64,000 nucleotides of DNA, taken from contig NC_134903.1 of assembly GCF_041734735.1 (NCBI RefSeq), forward strand, positions 2,073,828 to 2,137,827, in the 5' to 3' direction. Numbering within the stretch: the stretch's first letter is position 1; each line of letters starts with the position of its first letter. This DNA is from Babylonia areolata. Its lineage: Eukaryota > Mollusca > Gastropoda > Neogastropoda > Buccinidae. The position numbers and the translations under genes were made by a program. Below the pieces are notes generated by a model that was not told the DNA's origin, did no database searches, and saw only the letters and a list, made by a program, of their open reading frames with translations. Shown here piece by piece: positions 31,804 to 43,300 of the stretch.

Positions 31804-32640
31804 CACCAATAGCTATTTCCCTAAATCTCTCTTGGCGGGGGAGTGGGGATACAACTTGGGCAAGACACTCTCCATTCAGGTTCAGGTTCAGGTAAAGGGC
31901 GATGCCAAGCATCGCAGCCTTGCGGCTTTGTAGTTGCACGCCCCGTCAGTTTTCGTTTTGTTTTTTGTCATCATTTTTTTTGGTCAGGTACTCCCATTGT
32001 GATCGAATTTTCAAACCCTGATAGCCAGGACAGTCGTTGCCTCCATTGCAGTTCTGATGGTTACAGTCGGACACTATCATTCATAAAAAGGCCTACCTGA
32101 AGCTTGAGCGAAAATAAAACCCTTGTGCAGATGGACAAACGTTACGCGCGTGTGCTCAAAACATGTCGTCTGCTCTCAATAGTCTCAAACACAAAATTTT
32201 AAAAATCTAAAATTCAAAAAGATTTTCTTTTCTACGCGATTTTTGTGTTCATCTTGTATACATATATATATATATTTGCAAATGTTCTCAACCCTATAAA
32301 ATCAAAATCACACATACTGGGAAAAATGAAGAAGAAAGCGAAGTTTATATAGAGAGATTAACGCATTTGTTTGGTCATTGACCTAAAATGTTAGCCTATT
32401 TCTCGGTGACTGGTCCCATTTTGTGACCATGAAGCGAAATAAATTAACATACCTCTGAATTTGAACGGCATCGGTTGGCGTCTTAAGTTTTTTTGCTGCT
32501 GTGCGCACAATATCGCAGTGAAAACTGTTTTTATGCGTAGGTTCGGGGTGGGTATTGCTTCACCTCTCTTTTCAACGTCGTGTTCGGTGATTGTGTTTCT
32601 TGAAATAGATCGGATCGGTTGATCCAGAAAGTGTGTCAAA
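31804..32640. other. Intergenic stretch with SINE-like fragment, no gene recognised
   Basis: GTGGGGATACAACTTGGGCA AGACACTCTCC (31839-31870) resembles part of the SINE-like sequence at about 12020 in the opposite orientation. The remainder includes some CpG-containing sequence at 32140-32160. A noncoding first exon or promoter of the oxidoreductase gene could lie anywhere between here and 25615. I cannot place it. Confidence 0.4.
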
Positions 32641-32642
32641 TT

Positions 32643-32975
32643 TGGGCCCCGAATGGCTCAGGCAGAGTACCGGACGTGTGACCCTGGGGTTGCGGGTTCG
32701 AATCTCTGTCCAGCCGTTTCGTTTTGGGAGCATTTTCTACACTCGGAGTTATTCAGTTAACCTTGCGTGCGAACACACGCATTTACATCGTTACTTGAAT
32801 CCCATCTTCCATTGGCTGCCCCCAGAAGAGAAGGCCAGATTAGCATGCCACAGGGCCGATGACATGGATGACACGTATTCAAACAGCACGCATCATTCCG
32901 GAAAACGGAATATGGCAACCTTCATGGTGGGATTAAAAACGCTTGGTCATTTTCGACGCAAACAATCCAAGTAAA
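32643..32975 (+). mobile_element. tRNA-headed SINE (family E)
   Basis: The head has A-box-like GAATGGCTCAGGCAGAGTAC and B box GCGGGTTCGAATCTC at 32648-32710. The body contains TTGGCTGCCCCCAGAAGAGA and AGGCCAGATTAGCATGCC. Confidence 0.65.
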
Positions 32976-32989
32976 AACTCCCCCCCCCC

Positions 32990-35900
32990 CCTCAAATACC
33001 TACCCATCCCACATCCATGACCCAGTGCAGCAGGTAATTCAACCAGGAAGTTGACTGCCAAGCAACAAAATGAGAAGAGGATCAATTACATCACAGTGTA
33101 CAATGTCCATGTAAAAAAAAAACAAAAAAAAAAACACCAACATTATATGATGGGGTGATGAAGTAAAATGTACATGTAATGTGGTGATAGGGGAAAATAA
33201 GTACCAAAAGAAATAGATCAACACTAATAGTGGACATACATATCCGGTCATCGCCACAACACTGAGACTTGGAAAGGTGCATGTAACTATTTATATTGTT
33301 TAAAAAAACAAAACAAAACAAAAAACTCCCGGGAGGCAGCTACCTGCATGGAAGTGCTGTTCTAGAATACACACTTTACTGACTGCTATTCTGGCAACTT
33401 CTTCCAACTGGTCTTCCCAACTTCCATTCATTTGCTGTTCTTATGAAGAATGTTTGGTTTTTTAACTCCTCCTTTATGCCAAGTGGAATGGCAAAGCCTT
33501 TGCTGTTCTGGATTGTTCTTCCTTTTAAATAATCATCAGATCATAATCTCTGTAACCTGTACAGGCCTGTTCCAGTTGGCCTGGGTCTTCTGCTGGTCAT
33601 CTTTGTAGGTGTCAGAATTTTTTCTGGCAGTAACTGACTAAGTCTGGAATTTGTATACTGAGATCCAATGATACTGATAGTGAGGTTGATGAGTCTACGG
33701 CATTCATCCAGGGCATAGACACTGTAGTATTATATTGAGATAAAAGTGTTTATGTCCTGGGATTGGAACAAAGACCCCCATAATTATATATACATGGTCG
33801 GTGGTGGAAATTTCTGGTCCTGCAGCATACGAGCCCTGAAGCTTAGATCAGTCCCTGGACCCAAAGTCCTTTGCAGTGAACCATGCAGCCTGACACTGGA
33901 ATTGTTCAAGTCATTCTATTATTATATTGTCTTCCTTTTCCTTCTTGGAACCTGAAAATTAGTATCTGGATAACGACTGACTTGTTTTCCGCAAGTGATT
34001 CAGGACTACGACAATGACTGCAGCCGAGTTGTCTTCCTGACAAGACACTGTCTGTGCTGCAAGCCCTTCAAAATAACATGCTCCCAACCCTTGTCGGCAA
34101 TGCTGCAGAAAGTGGCCTGTCCACACAACACTCATGACCAAAATACGTGGCAACTACAAAGAACAGGAGAAACAACGTTGTTGATCACCACAACTGCACT
34201 GATGGTGTAGCTGTGAATGCCAGAAAGAAGAAAAGAAGTTTTCTGCATGAACCTGTATGGCTCCAAGATCTCAGCTACTGTAAAAGGCAAAACATCTGAT
34301 ATAAAAATGTGTTCCCCATTGAGGGATCCGTTATATCGTTGTTGTTGGTGTGTGTAGCTTTTTTCATGGTGATCCCTCGACCATGCCATTTCATATTTTC
34401 AGTGATTGTGAACATGTGTGCATGCATCTGAGAACACACACACACACACACACACGCACACACACACACACACACAAACACTCATACAATGCACAGGACT
34501 TAAACACAAATAAGTATGGACATATTCCACTTTATTTTCATCATTCTATGTACATTCTTCTTACACAGAAGTAGTCAAATACAATGTTCCAATGCTGGCT
34601 GCAGAATAAAGATGACTGGGCTTAATGACATACCCAAAAATGTACACAACTTATTTCTTATATCACCCCATCGCATATGTAAATGACCGATTTCTTACAA
34701 TGCCATCCTTACATATGTACATGGTTTCTCTGCTTGGGTGGAGTACCAGTGGTAATTTGCCCAGGACATGAATCAAAACCCTGTTGGAGTCTGCACCAGT
34801 GAAACTGAATGAATTATTTATTTATAATCAAAGCCTCAAAATATACGAACTGTACATGCAACATAAGTGAATCACTGATTTGTGAAACACACACACACAC
34901 ACACACACATGCATACATGTATGTATCCTGATTTATACTGTATCTGTGTTTGTGTATGATTTTCGATTTATGTTTGTATCTTTTTATGTACTATCCCCCC
35001 TCATATTCCTTGTGATCCCAGTACACTTGGTAATAAACACATATTCTATTCTTCTATTCTACATGGACACATATACACATACACACAATATCACACATAT
35101 TACTTTCACATCACTCAGATAAAACAAAAACAAAAACCACCCTTGTTCCAACACACGTACAAACCATATCAAAATAAACCAATATCTTTCATTCCCAATA
35201 CATGTACAAATCACTTCAAAAGCATGTGAACATTTACAAACACATCCGCTGCCTCAAAGTCAAATGTCTGTGTTTTTGGCTGTCAGCAGTTCAAACTTAT
35301 AAATAAACGATGTAATCTGTTGCATATATAAAGGTAACTGATTTGAAAGAAGAAATGAGCAAGAAATCTTAGCAGTTAATGAATCAGATTTTCTTATATG
35401 ACAGATGAGGAAATCGATTCCTGGCAGCGTTTGGTGGGAAAGGGATTCGTTGGGTTTCCCCCCAATTTCTCAGAACATAGTGAAAATGGTGTCAGCTGGT
35501 ACTGGTGATCCATGGAAAAAACAAAACAAAAAAACCGCCCCTTACATGGAAGAAGAGTTTATCAAATACTTCTCTCTTTTTTAAGGCAGCAATTCATATA
35601 AATCAGTGGATATAAGAATTGAAGTACAGAAGTGAAATGAATTTACAACAACAAAACAAACAAAAAACCGATTATGAAATAAAAAATAAAAGCACATAAA
35701 AATTTAAAGAAAAACAACAAATCAGACAAAATATTTCACACCAACAAGAAAAAGTAGATAGGCATGCAAGTACAGCTATAGATAAATTCTTAACTCTATC
35801 ATTATCCTGTGCTAGATAAAGATGAACAACTAATGTAGCTTCAAATATTTTAATTGCAGAAGCCCCAGGCAGTTTCATGGGTACTTGTTGTCACTGTGAC

Positions 35901-36030
35901 AATGCTGTGAGGTTCTTTGAAGGAACTTCAATTTCTGCTTGTTTTTACTGTTATTCTCCTTTCAGAACAATTGTGGCTGACTTTCTGAATTAATCTCAGA
36001 TGAAAAGCTTCCATGGTAACAGTGTTACTG
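32990..36030. other. Intergenic stretch, no gene recognised
   Basis: AT-rich sequence with short CA microsatellites (34437-34482, 34888-34910) and several poly-A patches. The region 33340-34270 is less AT-rich and may be a decayed transposon, but no coding domain is recognisable on either strand. Confidence 0.45.
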
Positions 36031-36034
36031 ATGG

Positions 36035-36620
36035 CCCGAACAGCTGAGCGGGTAAAGCGCTTGACTACTGAAAATCCTGGGTTTGAATCCCAGTTGCGGT
36101 GGCTGGTGAGTTAAGGGGACGGAGTTAAAAGATTTTTCTGATCTCTCAGGTTAACTCACTCAGTACGGCCAGTCCTCTCTTCTCCTCTACACAGACCCCT
36201 CGGATGTCCAGTGGGTGTCTGAATGACCCAACCTTTAACTTCCGTCATCAGAACTGTGGTATTCTTTGTCAACATTCACCTCTTCAGTATAAGAGCCTTC
36301 TGCTTGCAATATTTTGATGATGGTAATTGGGATGAAACGCTGTTAACGTCGTCTCTTTCGCCGTTCGTATGGAGAGAGTTAAACGATGTGCAGACCTGCT
36401 AGTGCCTGAAACCCCTTCATGTGCACAGGCATGCAGAAGATCGAGTATGCAAACTGAAGAATCTGAAAACTTTGTCAGCATTTGGTGGGTTTGGGAAACA
36501 AGAACATAACAAGCATGGTAACAGAGTATAGCTGCCTGAACAGTGCGGTAAAAATGGTCGCACACTAAAAACCCACTTGTACATACGAGTCAACAAGCAA
36601 GCTTCAGCCTACAAACACAG
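36035..36620 (+). mobile_element. SINE family B copy interrupted by a TTAA element
   Basis: The head has A box GCTGAGCGGGTAAAGCGC and B box GGGTTTGAATCCCAG. The body resumes after the insertion with GTGCAGACCTGCTAGTGCCT and continues to about 36620. Confidence 0.82.
36155..36378. mobile_element. piggyBac-type MITE, 224 bp
   Basis: It is bounded by TTAA (36151-36154 and 36379-36382). The ends are inverted: CTCACTCAGTACGGCC on the left and, complemented, CTCTCTCCATACGAAC on the right. Excising it restores the SINE body (TCTCAGG TTAA ACGATGTGCAGACC), so both boundaries are secure. There is no coding sequence. Confidence 0.75.
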
Positions 36621-36639
36621 AAGAAAAAGAACAATCATT

Positions 36640-37345
36640 CCACTGCTTACAGAGTCCATGTATGTTTGAGGAATCTGCTGGAGATGTTCAGTCGCTTAAT
36701 TTTATTTTTTTATCATTGTTGCTTACAGCCAAGCCGACCACATTGGGGCCGTGTCAGTGTGTGTGACTCAACCATCAATCCTAGTTTCAGTTCATGTAAC
36801 AAATCTTTAAACAAAACATCCAGACTGATGGTCTGAAACCAGTAATACAGCGTTCTCTTGCATGCACATCCCTAAAAACGTATCTAAATCTGTACTGGCT
36901 GCCATTCTTTATTTTTTTAAAACAACAACAAAACATAGCTGCCTTGATATTAATTTTCACAAATATGTCCTCTTTTCTTTTTTTTTCTTTTTTTTTTCTC
37001 AAAATGAGATGATGACAAAGAGGCAGCTAATATTCATCAACCAACTACAACAACAGATATGAAGGTTTATTCCACTCAATGAAATGAACTACTGTTTTGT
37101 TCCATTTGATTAAATCAAAATATCAATTGATTCCAGCTGAAATGAATATACCAGTTAATTCCACTCAATGAAATGAATGCATCAGTTGATTCCAATTATT
37201 ATTAATAAAATGAACGTATCAAAATCACACACAATGACAGTGACCATGTGTATTTCCAGATCACAGTCCAAATTTTCACCACTGCTGACAAGGCAGGAGA
37301 TGAGAAAGGGGAAGAGAAAACACAGAATACTGGTATGGATGTGTG
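36640..37345. other. AT-rich intergenic stretch
   Basis: No gene is recognised. A loose repeat of TCCACTCAATGAAATGAA-type sequence occurs at 37070-37200. Confidence 0.45.
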
Positions 37346-37354
37346 GGCAGGGAT

Positions 37355-38515
37355 GGGTGGGCACATGGGTCATCCAAGGCTTTCTGGGGACACATGGGTC
37401 ATCCAAGGCTCTCTGGGGACATCATCATGGGTCATCCAAGGCTTTCTGGGGACACATGGGTCATCCAAGGCTCTAAGGGGACACGTGGGTCATCCAGGGC
37501 TCTAAGGGGACATCATCATGGGTCATCCAAGGCTTTCTAGGGACACATGGGTCATCCAAGGCTCTATGGGGACATCATCATAGGTCATCCAAGGCTCTAA
37601 GGGGACACATGGCTCATCCAAGGCTCTCTGGGGACATCATCATAGGTCATCCAAGGCTCTAAGGGGACACGTGGGTCATCCAAGGCTTTCTGGGGACACA
37701 TGGGTCATCCAAGGCTCTCTGGGGACACATGGGTCATCCAAGGCTTTCTGGGGACATCATCATAGGTCATCCAAGGCTTTCTGGGGACATCATCATGTGT
37801 CATCCAAGGCTCTAAGGGGACACATGGGTCATCCAAGGCTCTCTGGGGACATCATCATAGGTCATCCAAGACTCTAAGGGGACACGTGGGTCATCCAAGG
37901 CTCTCTGGGGACACATGGGTCATCCAAGGCTCTCTGGGGACACATGGGTCATCCAAGGCTCTCTGGGGACATCATCATGGGTCATCCAAGGCTCTCTGGG
38001 GACACATGGATCATCAAAGGCCCTCTGGGGACACATGGGTCATCCAAGGCTCTAAGGGGGCACATGGGTCATCCAAGGCTATCTGGGGACACACGTGTCA
38101 TCCAAGGTTTTCTGGGGACATCATCATGGGTCATCCAAGGCTCTCTGGGGACATCATCATTGGTCGTCCAAGGCTCTCTGGGGACACATGGGTCATCCAA
38201 GGCTCTCTGGGGACACATGGGTCATCCAAGGCTTTCTGGGGACATCATCATGGGTCATCCAAGGTCTATGGGGACACACGGGTCATCCAAGGCTTTCTGG
38301 GGACATCATCATGGGTCATCCAAGGCTCTATGGGGACACCTGGGTCATCCAAGGCTCTATGGGGACATCTGTCATCCATGTCTCTCTGGGGACATCATCA
38401 TGGGTCATCCATGTCTCTCTGGGGACATCATCGGTCATCCAAGTCTCTCTGGGGACATCATCATGGGTCATCCAAGGCTCTATGGGGACATGTGTCATCC
38501 AAAGCTCTCAAGGGT
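37355..38515. repeat. 29/33-bp minisatellite, about 36 copies
   Basis: The unit GGGTCATCCAAGGCTCTCTG plus GGGACACAT (29 bp) or GGGACATCATCAT (33 bp) repeats in mixed order. Open frames of up to 217 codons are repeat by-products. Confidence 0.95.
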
Positions 38516-38539
38516 TACCAGGCAAACAGCCTGTCTTGA

Positions 38540-40306
38540 CTCATCCACAGCCATAGTTTAAAAAAACTGATAAAATGTCGGGAGACAGATGGAAGAAATT
38601 TGGATACTTATCCCCAAAAAGGTTACTATTTCTCTCTCAAACTGTATCTCCTATTCACAGAAACAACAAGAAGAAGAAGAAAACCAAACCCTTTAATACA
38701 CATAAAACTTTTGATGCTCTTTAACACACACAAAACCCATTTGTTTCTCTTACTCTTTTCAAACCATGAACCACACGCCACAGCACACAATTATACTACA
38801 CCTTGAAAAATAGTTCAATGCACACAAAATCCAATGAAGATGTTGCTCTCAACAAGCCTCACTGACAGAAAGAAATGTTTTCTCAAAACGTATTAGAATT
38901 ATACTGAAAATAGTTTATCAATCAACACATTATCCAAATACAAATTGCCCTCAAACACTCTCACTTGGATACAGAAATGTTTCCACACACAATGTATCAA
39001 AATCATGTCAATTATGAAGAAAGTGCTGAACTGCCTAAATACAGATTCAGTCACTGCCGTGGGTGACTGATAACATTTACTCACCAAGACTGGTAAATTG
39101 TATGAATTTCTTCTGCTCTTGTGACATTTTTCAAACCGAGTTTCAGCATTCAATGCTTTATATTGCTTAAATCCACAGACTGCATTGAAGATTTTGACAG
39201 CTTTTGAAACAGCTACAAAAAATCTGAAGCTTTTTATGAACACACACACAAACACACACACACCCTACAAAAAATCTGAAGCTTTTTATGAACACACACA
39301 CAAACACACACACACAAACACACACACATTATATATATTACAAACACACACACAAACACACATATCTTCACTCATTCAGGATGATTACAAGCACAAACCC
39401 ATAGCTGTAGCATCATCCACGTTCTGTAAAATGTCAAAATAAAATGCCACTTTAGGCAGGAGGTGCTCCCAAAACAGATGAGCAGAATCTCACTGGTTAT
39501 CGTCGTGTGAACACACACAACAAGTCAGATGCTATTTACTGACTGAGAAGTCACCACTCTCACCTAGCAGCAAACTGGGATCAAGGTATGTGTAGACTGA
39601 CCTCAATGCAAATTTCACAACTGTGAAATGCGTATGTGTTTGTATCATGTGTAAAATGTTCAAGTAAAACCTGTAAACTCGTATACAGAAGGGGTGCTAT
39701 AAAAATGTTCATGATTATTTCTATTATTAAATATAAAACATCATTTCACATGAACCTCATTTCAAAAAGTCATCAGTAAAGACTGTGACAGTGTGCGATA
39801 AACTCCAGGCAAAAAAGTGCAAAGTTGTGGAGGTGAGGCCTCACAAGGATTGCATGACAGATTTTACCACTCAAGGTGAGGCCTTAAAAGGGTAACATGA
39901 ATCTTTCTTTTTTCAATTTTTATGATTTTTGTTTTTGACTTCAAAGTCTCAGTCAGCTTTTACAACATCAGCCTTCACGCAGCAATGGAGCTCCCCTGTC
40001 AATACACCATTTTCTGTTGCTTTTTAACCAAACAAAATTAAAACCAATTTCCTGTGCTCTTTAATTTCACAACAAACTTTTTTCCAACTGAGCAAAACCA
40101 TTCAAAATTATCTTCCATTCTCTCATCAAGATGGCAAACTGTGAGCACAGCATACTGCGGCACTTGTCATTTGACGACGGGACAAGTCATCCATATATAT
40201 TATACTGCAAGTCAACATTATTGTCTCTCTCTGCAGGTCCGCCATGATTTCTTCTTCGCAGTCGTGATGGAAGTCGGCACTGTCTTCTCTCGCAGCGGAT
40301 CCATCA
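38540..40306. other. 3' flank of EXOSC10, AT-rich
   Basis: It probably includes the 3' untranslated region of EXOSC10 next to 40307. ATTAAA on the minus strand near 40060 is a possible polyadenylation signal. A small CA/ACAAACACAC repeat with a duplicated AAAAATCTGAAGCTTTTTAT lies at 39215-39365. No other gene is recognised. Confidence 0.45.
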
Positions 40307-40390
40307 CTATTTTTTCTTGCCGCCGCCGCCAGTCTCTGAGGTGAAGGTGATGCTCTTCTTCTGCTTGGCACCGAACCGTTCCTTCTTGCC
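40307..40390 (-). CDS. EXOSC10: EXOSC10 last exon
   Basis: It encodes GKKERFGAKQKKSITFTSE TGGGGKKK and then TAG. KQKKSITF aligns with the human KIKQSVGNKSMSF region. Acceptor TTGTGCAG, phase 0. Confidence 0.88.
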   Translation of the reverse strand, partial: GKKERFGAKQKKSITFTSETGGGGKKK

Positions 40391-43300
40391 CTGCACAAAT
40401 CAAACCCTTGGCATGATCACAACACTGCAACTCTGCATCACTTCATCCAGGTTAACCCACTCAACCCTGGAGAGTTTACAACCGTACTGCTGAGGAAAAA
40501 ATGCAGGAGATATACCGTTTTTCTTCCAAATTACCTTTAGATAAATCCAGAAATAATGTATGAGTTAGTTCCCTTCCCTTACGATTCATGCATATGGAAG
40601 AAAGTGAAAATCATTTTAATAAGACAAATTTTGATGCCAGGGCAACGCTTGGCACAATGTTGAATGAGTTAACCCTCTGCTGGACAATAATAATATGACA
40701 CGGAAACTAATTTACCACCTGACTGCAGTTGATACTACACTCAAAGCACTTTTCAAACACCAAGTCATTTGCACAACAGGCTTCCTACCTGATTAGAGCC
40801 AACTGACAATTAACAGCTGTCTCTGGGTGCTCATCATTCATTTCCTGTGTCATTCAGTTAGAGCCAACTGACAATTAACAGCTGTCTCTGGGTGCTCATC
40901 ATTCATTTCCTGTGTCATTCAGTTAGAGCCAACTGACAATTAACAGCTGTCTCTGGGTGCTCATCATTCATTTCCTGTGTCATTCAGTTAGAGCCAACTG
41001 ACAATTAACAGCTGTCTCTGGGTGCTCATCATTCATTTCCTGTGTCATTCAGTTAGAGCCAACTGACAATTAACAGCTGTCTCTGGGTGCTCATCATTCA
41101 TTTCCTGTGTCATTCAGTTAGAGCCAACTGACAATTAACAGCTGTCTCTGGGTGCTCATCATTCATTTCCTGTGTCATTCAGTTAGAGCCAACTGACAAT
41201 TAACAGCTGTCTCTGGGTGCTCATCATTCATTTCCTGTGTCATTCAGTTAGAGCCAACTGACAATTAACAGCTGTCTCTGGGTGCTCATCATTCATTTCC
41301 TGTGTCATTCAGTTAGAGCCAACTGACAATTAACAGCTGTCTCTGGGTGCTCATCATTCATTTCCTGTGTCATTCAGTTAGAGCCAACTGACAATTAACA
41401 GCTGTCTCTGGGTGCTCATCATTCATTTCCTGTGTCATTCAGTTAGAGCCAACTGACTAGTAACAGCTGTCTCTGGGTGCTCATCATTCATTTCCTGTGT
41501 CATTCAGTCACGTTTCAGTCATGTACACACACACACACACACACACACTCACACAGATACGTAATTTTTTTTATGTAAATGACAGTTTGTTTATTATCCC
41601 TCCATGTAGGCAGCCATACTTCATTTCTGAGGGTGTGCATACTAAGTATGTTCTTGTTTCCATTACCCACCAAAATGCTGACATGGATTTCAGAAGTTTT
41701 AACACGCATATTTATCTACGTGTGTATACACACGAAAGGGGTACAGGCACTTGGAAGCCTGCACATATCTTAACCTAGGAGATTGGAAAAATCTCCACCC
41801 TAAGTCCATCAGGTGAGCAGGGGATCAAACTGACCTAGGAGATTGGAAAACTCTCCACCCTAAGTCCATCAGGTGAGCAGGGGATCAAACTGACCTAGGA
41901 GATTAGAAAACTCTCCACCCTAAGTCCATCAGGTGAGTGGGGGATCAAACTGACCTAGGAGATTGGAAAACTCTCCACCCTAAGTCCATCAGGTGAGTGG
42001 GGGATCAAAGTCAGGAAACTCAGACGAGAATCCTGCATTCTAACCATCTGACCACCACACCCACACTGAACTGGATGCTGGTCATTCAGATGATACATGT
42101 GTGCATTCATTTTCTTTCTTTTCCAATCTTCTTTCTTGATACTAACTTACTCTTAACATTAACTTACTCAGCTCCAGATTATTTGTATTGTATCCTATTG
42201 TTTGCACATGTTAAGCAGCAGAATTCTGTACTGTGTGTCCAGACAATAAACCAGTCTTGAGATGTAAGTACCGGTAGTCTAGAACATGGTGCACTCATAG
42301 CTTTTCATCAGTGTGGAGGGTTGGCCAAGGGAATGACACGCCCACCTTGGAATAGAAAATATCACAGTGAGAAAAGCAAGAGCCATCTACAATCCACAAT
42401 CCACACCTTACTTTTCTTCTCTCCTCCCTTCCTTCACACCTCGAGCTGTGGTCTGGGTGCTGGTCTTTCAAATGAGGCAATACACTGAATGAAACAATGT
42501 GTGCTGCATGCACTTGGCACATGTAAAAGAACCCATAACAACAAGAGAGCTGCCCGTGTCAAAAACTGCATAGTCATCAATGTTGACAGGAAAACAAATA
42601 CATAATTGAAGCCAAAAAAAACAAAAACAGAAAACCAAAATGGCACAAAGTGATTGCAACATGCTCTCACCTGTAAGGAGCACAATACAATGCAGCATGA
42701 TTCAGAAACCTGTGCCACCAATTCTCTTCATTTATCACACAACATTCAAACGGGGAGTGCTGGCCTTAGTAGTAATGCATCTGCCTTGGAAGTGAGAGAA
42801 TCTGAGCCCACTGGTTCAAATCCCCACACCCACAAGTATTTTCTCCCCCTCCACTAGACCATGAGTGGTGGTCTGCATGCAAGTCCTTCGGATAAGGCGA
42901 TAAACTGATGTCCCATGTGCAGCATGAACTTACCAAAGGTAAAATACCCACAGCAACAAAAGGCTTGTCCCTGGCAAAATTCTGTAGAAAAATCAACTTT
43001 GATAGGAAAAGCAATACATTTACAGGCAGAAAAAAAGGGGGTAGCTCTCTCACTGTACAAACACGCTCTCCCTGGGAAGAGCAGTCCGAGCATCATACAA
43101 AGAAATCTACAAGGACAAAAAAGCAATCAAATCAGTCAACAATCAAGAAGAATGCTGACTGTGACCATCCAGTGAGGGAATAACAGACATCCCTTTCAGC
43201 TTTTCAAGAAAATGTATTGGTGCATTTCTGAAGAAATAAATGGCTCTCTCTGAGAAGAATGCATACACTGGTGGAAGAAGTGAAAGTGGATGTATACACA

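Noticed and set aside
37886-38561. Frames of 205 and 217 codons
   Set aside because: They translate the 29/33-bp minisatellite only.
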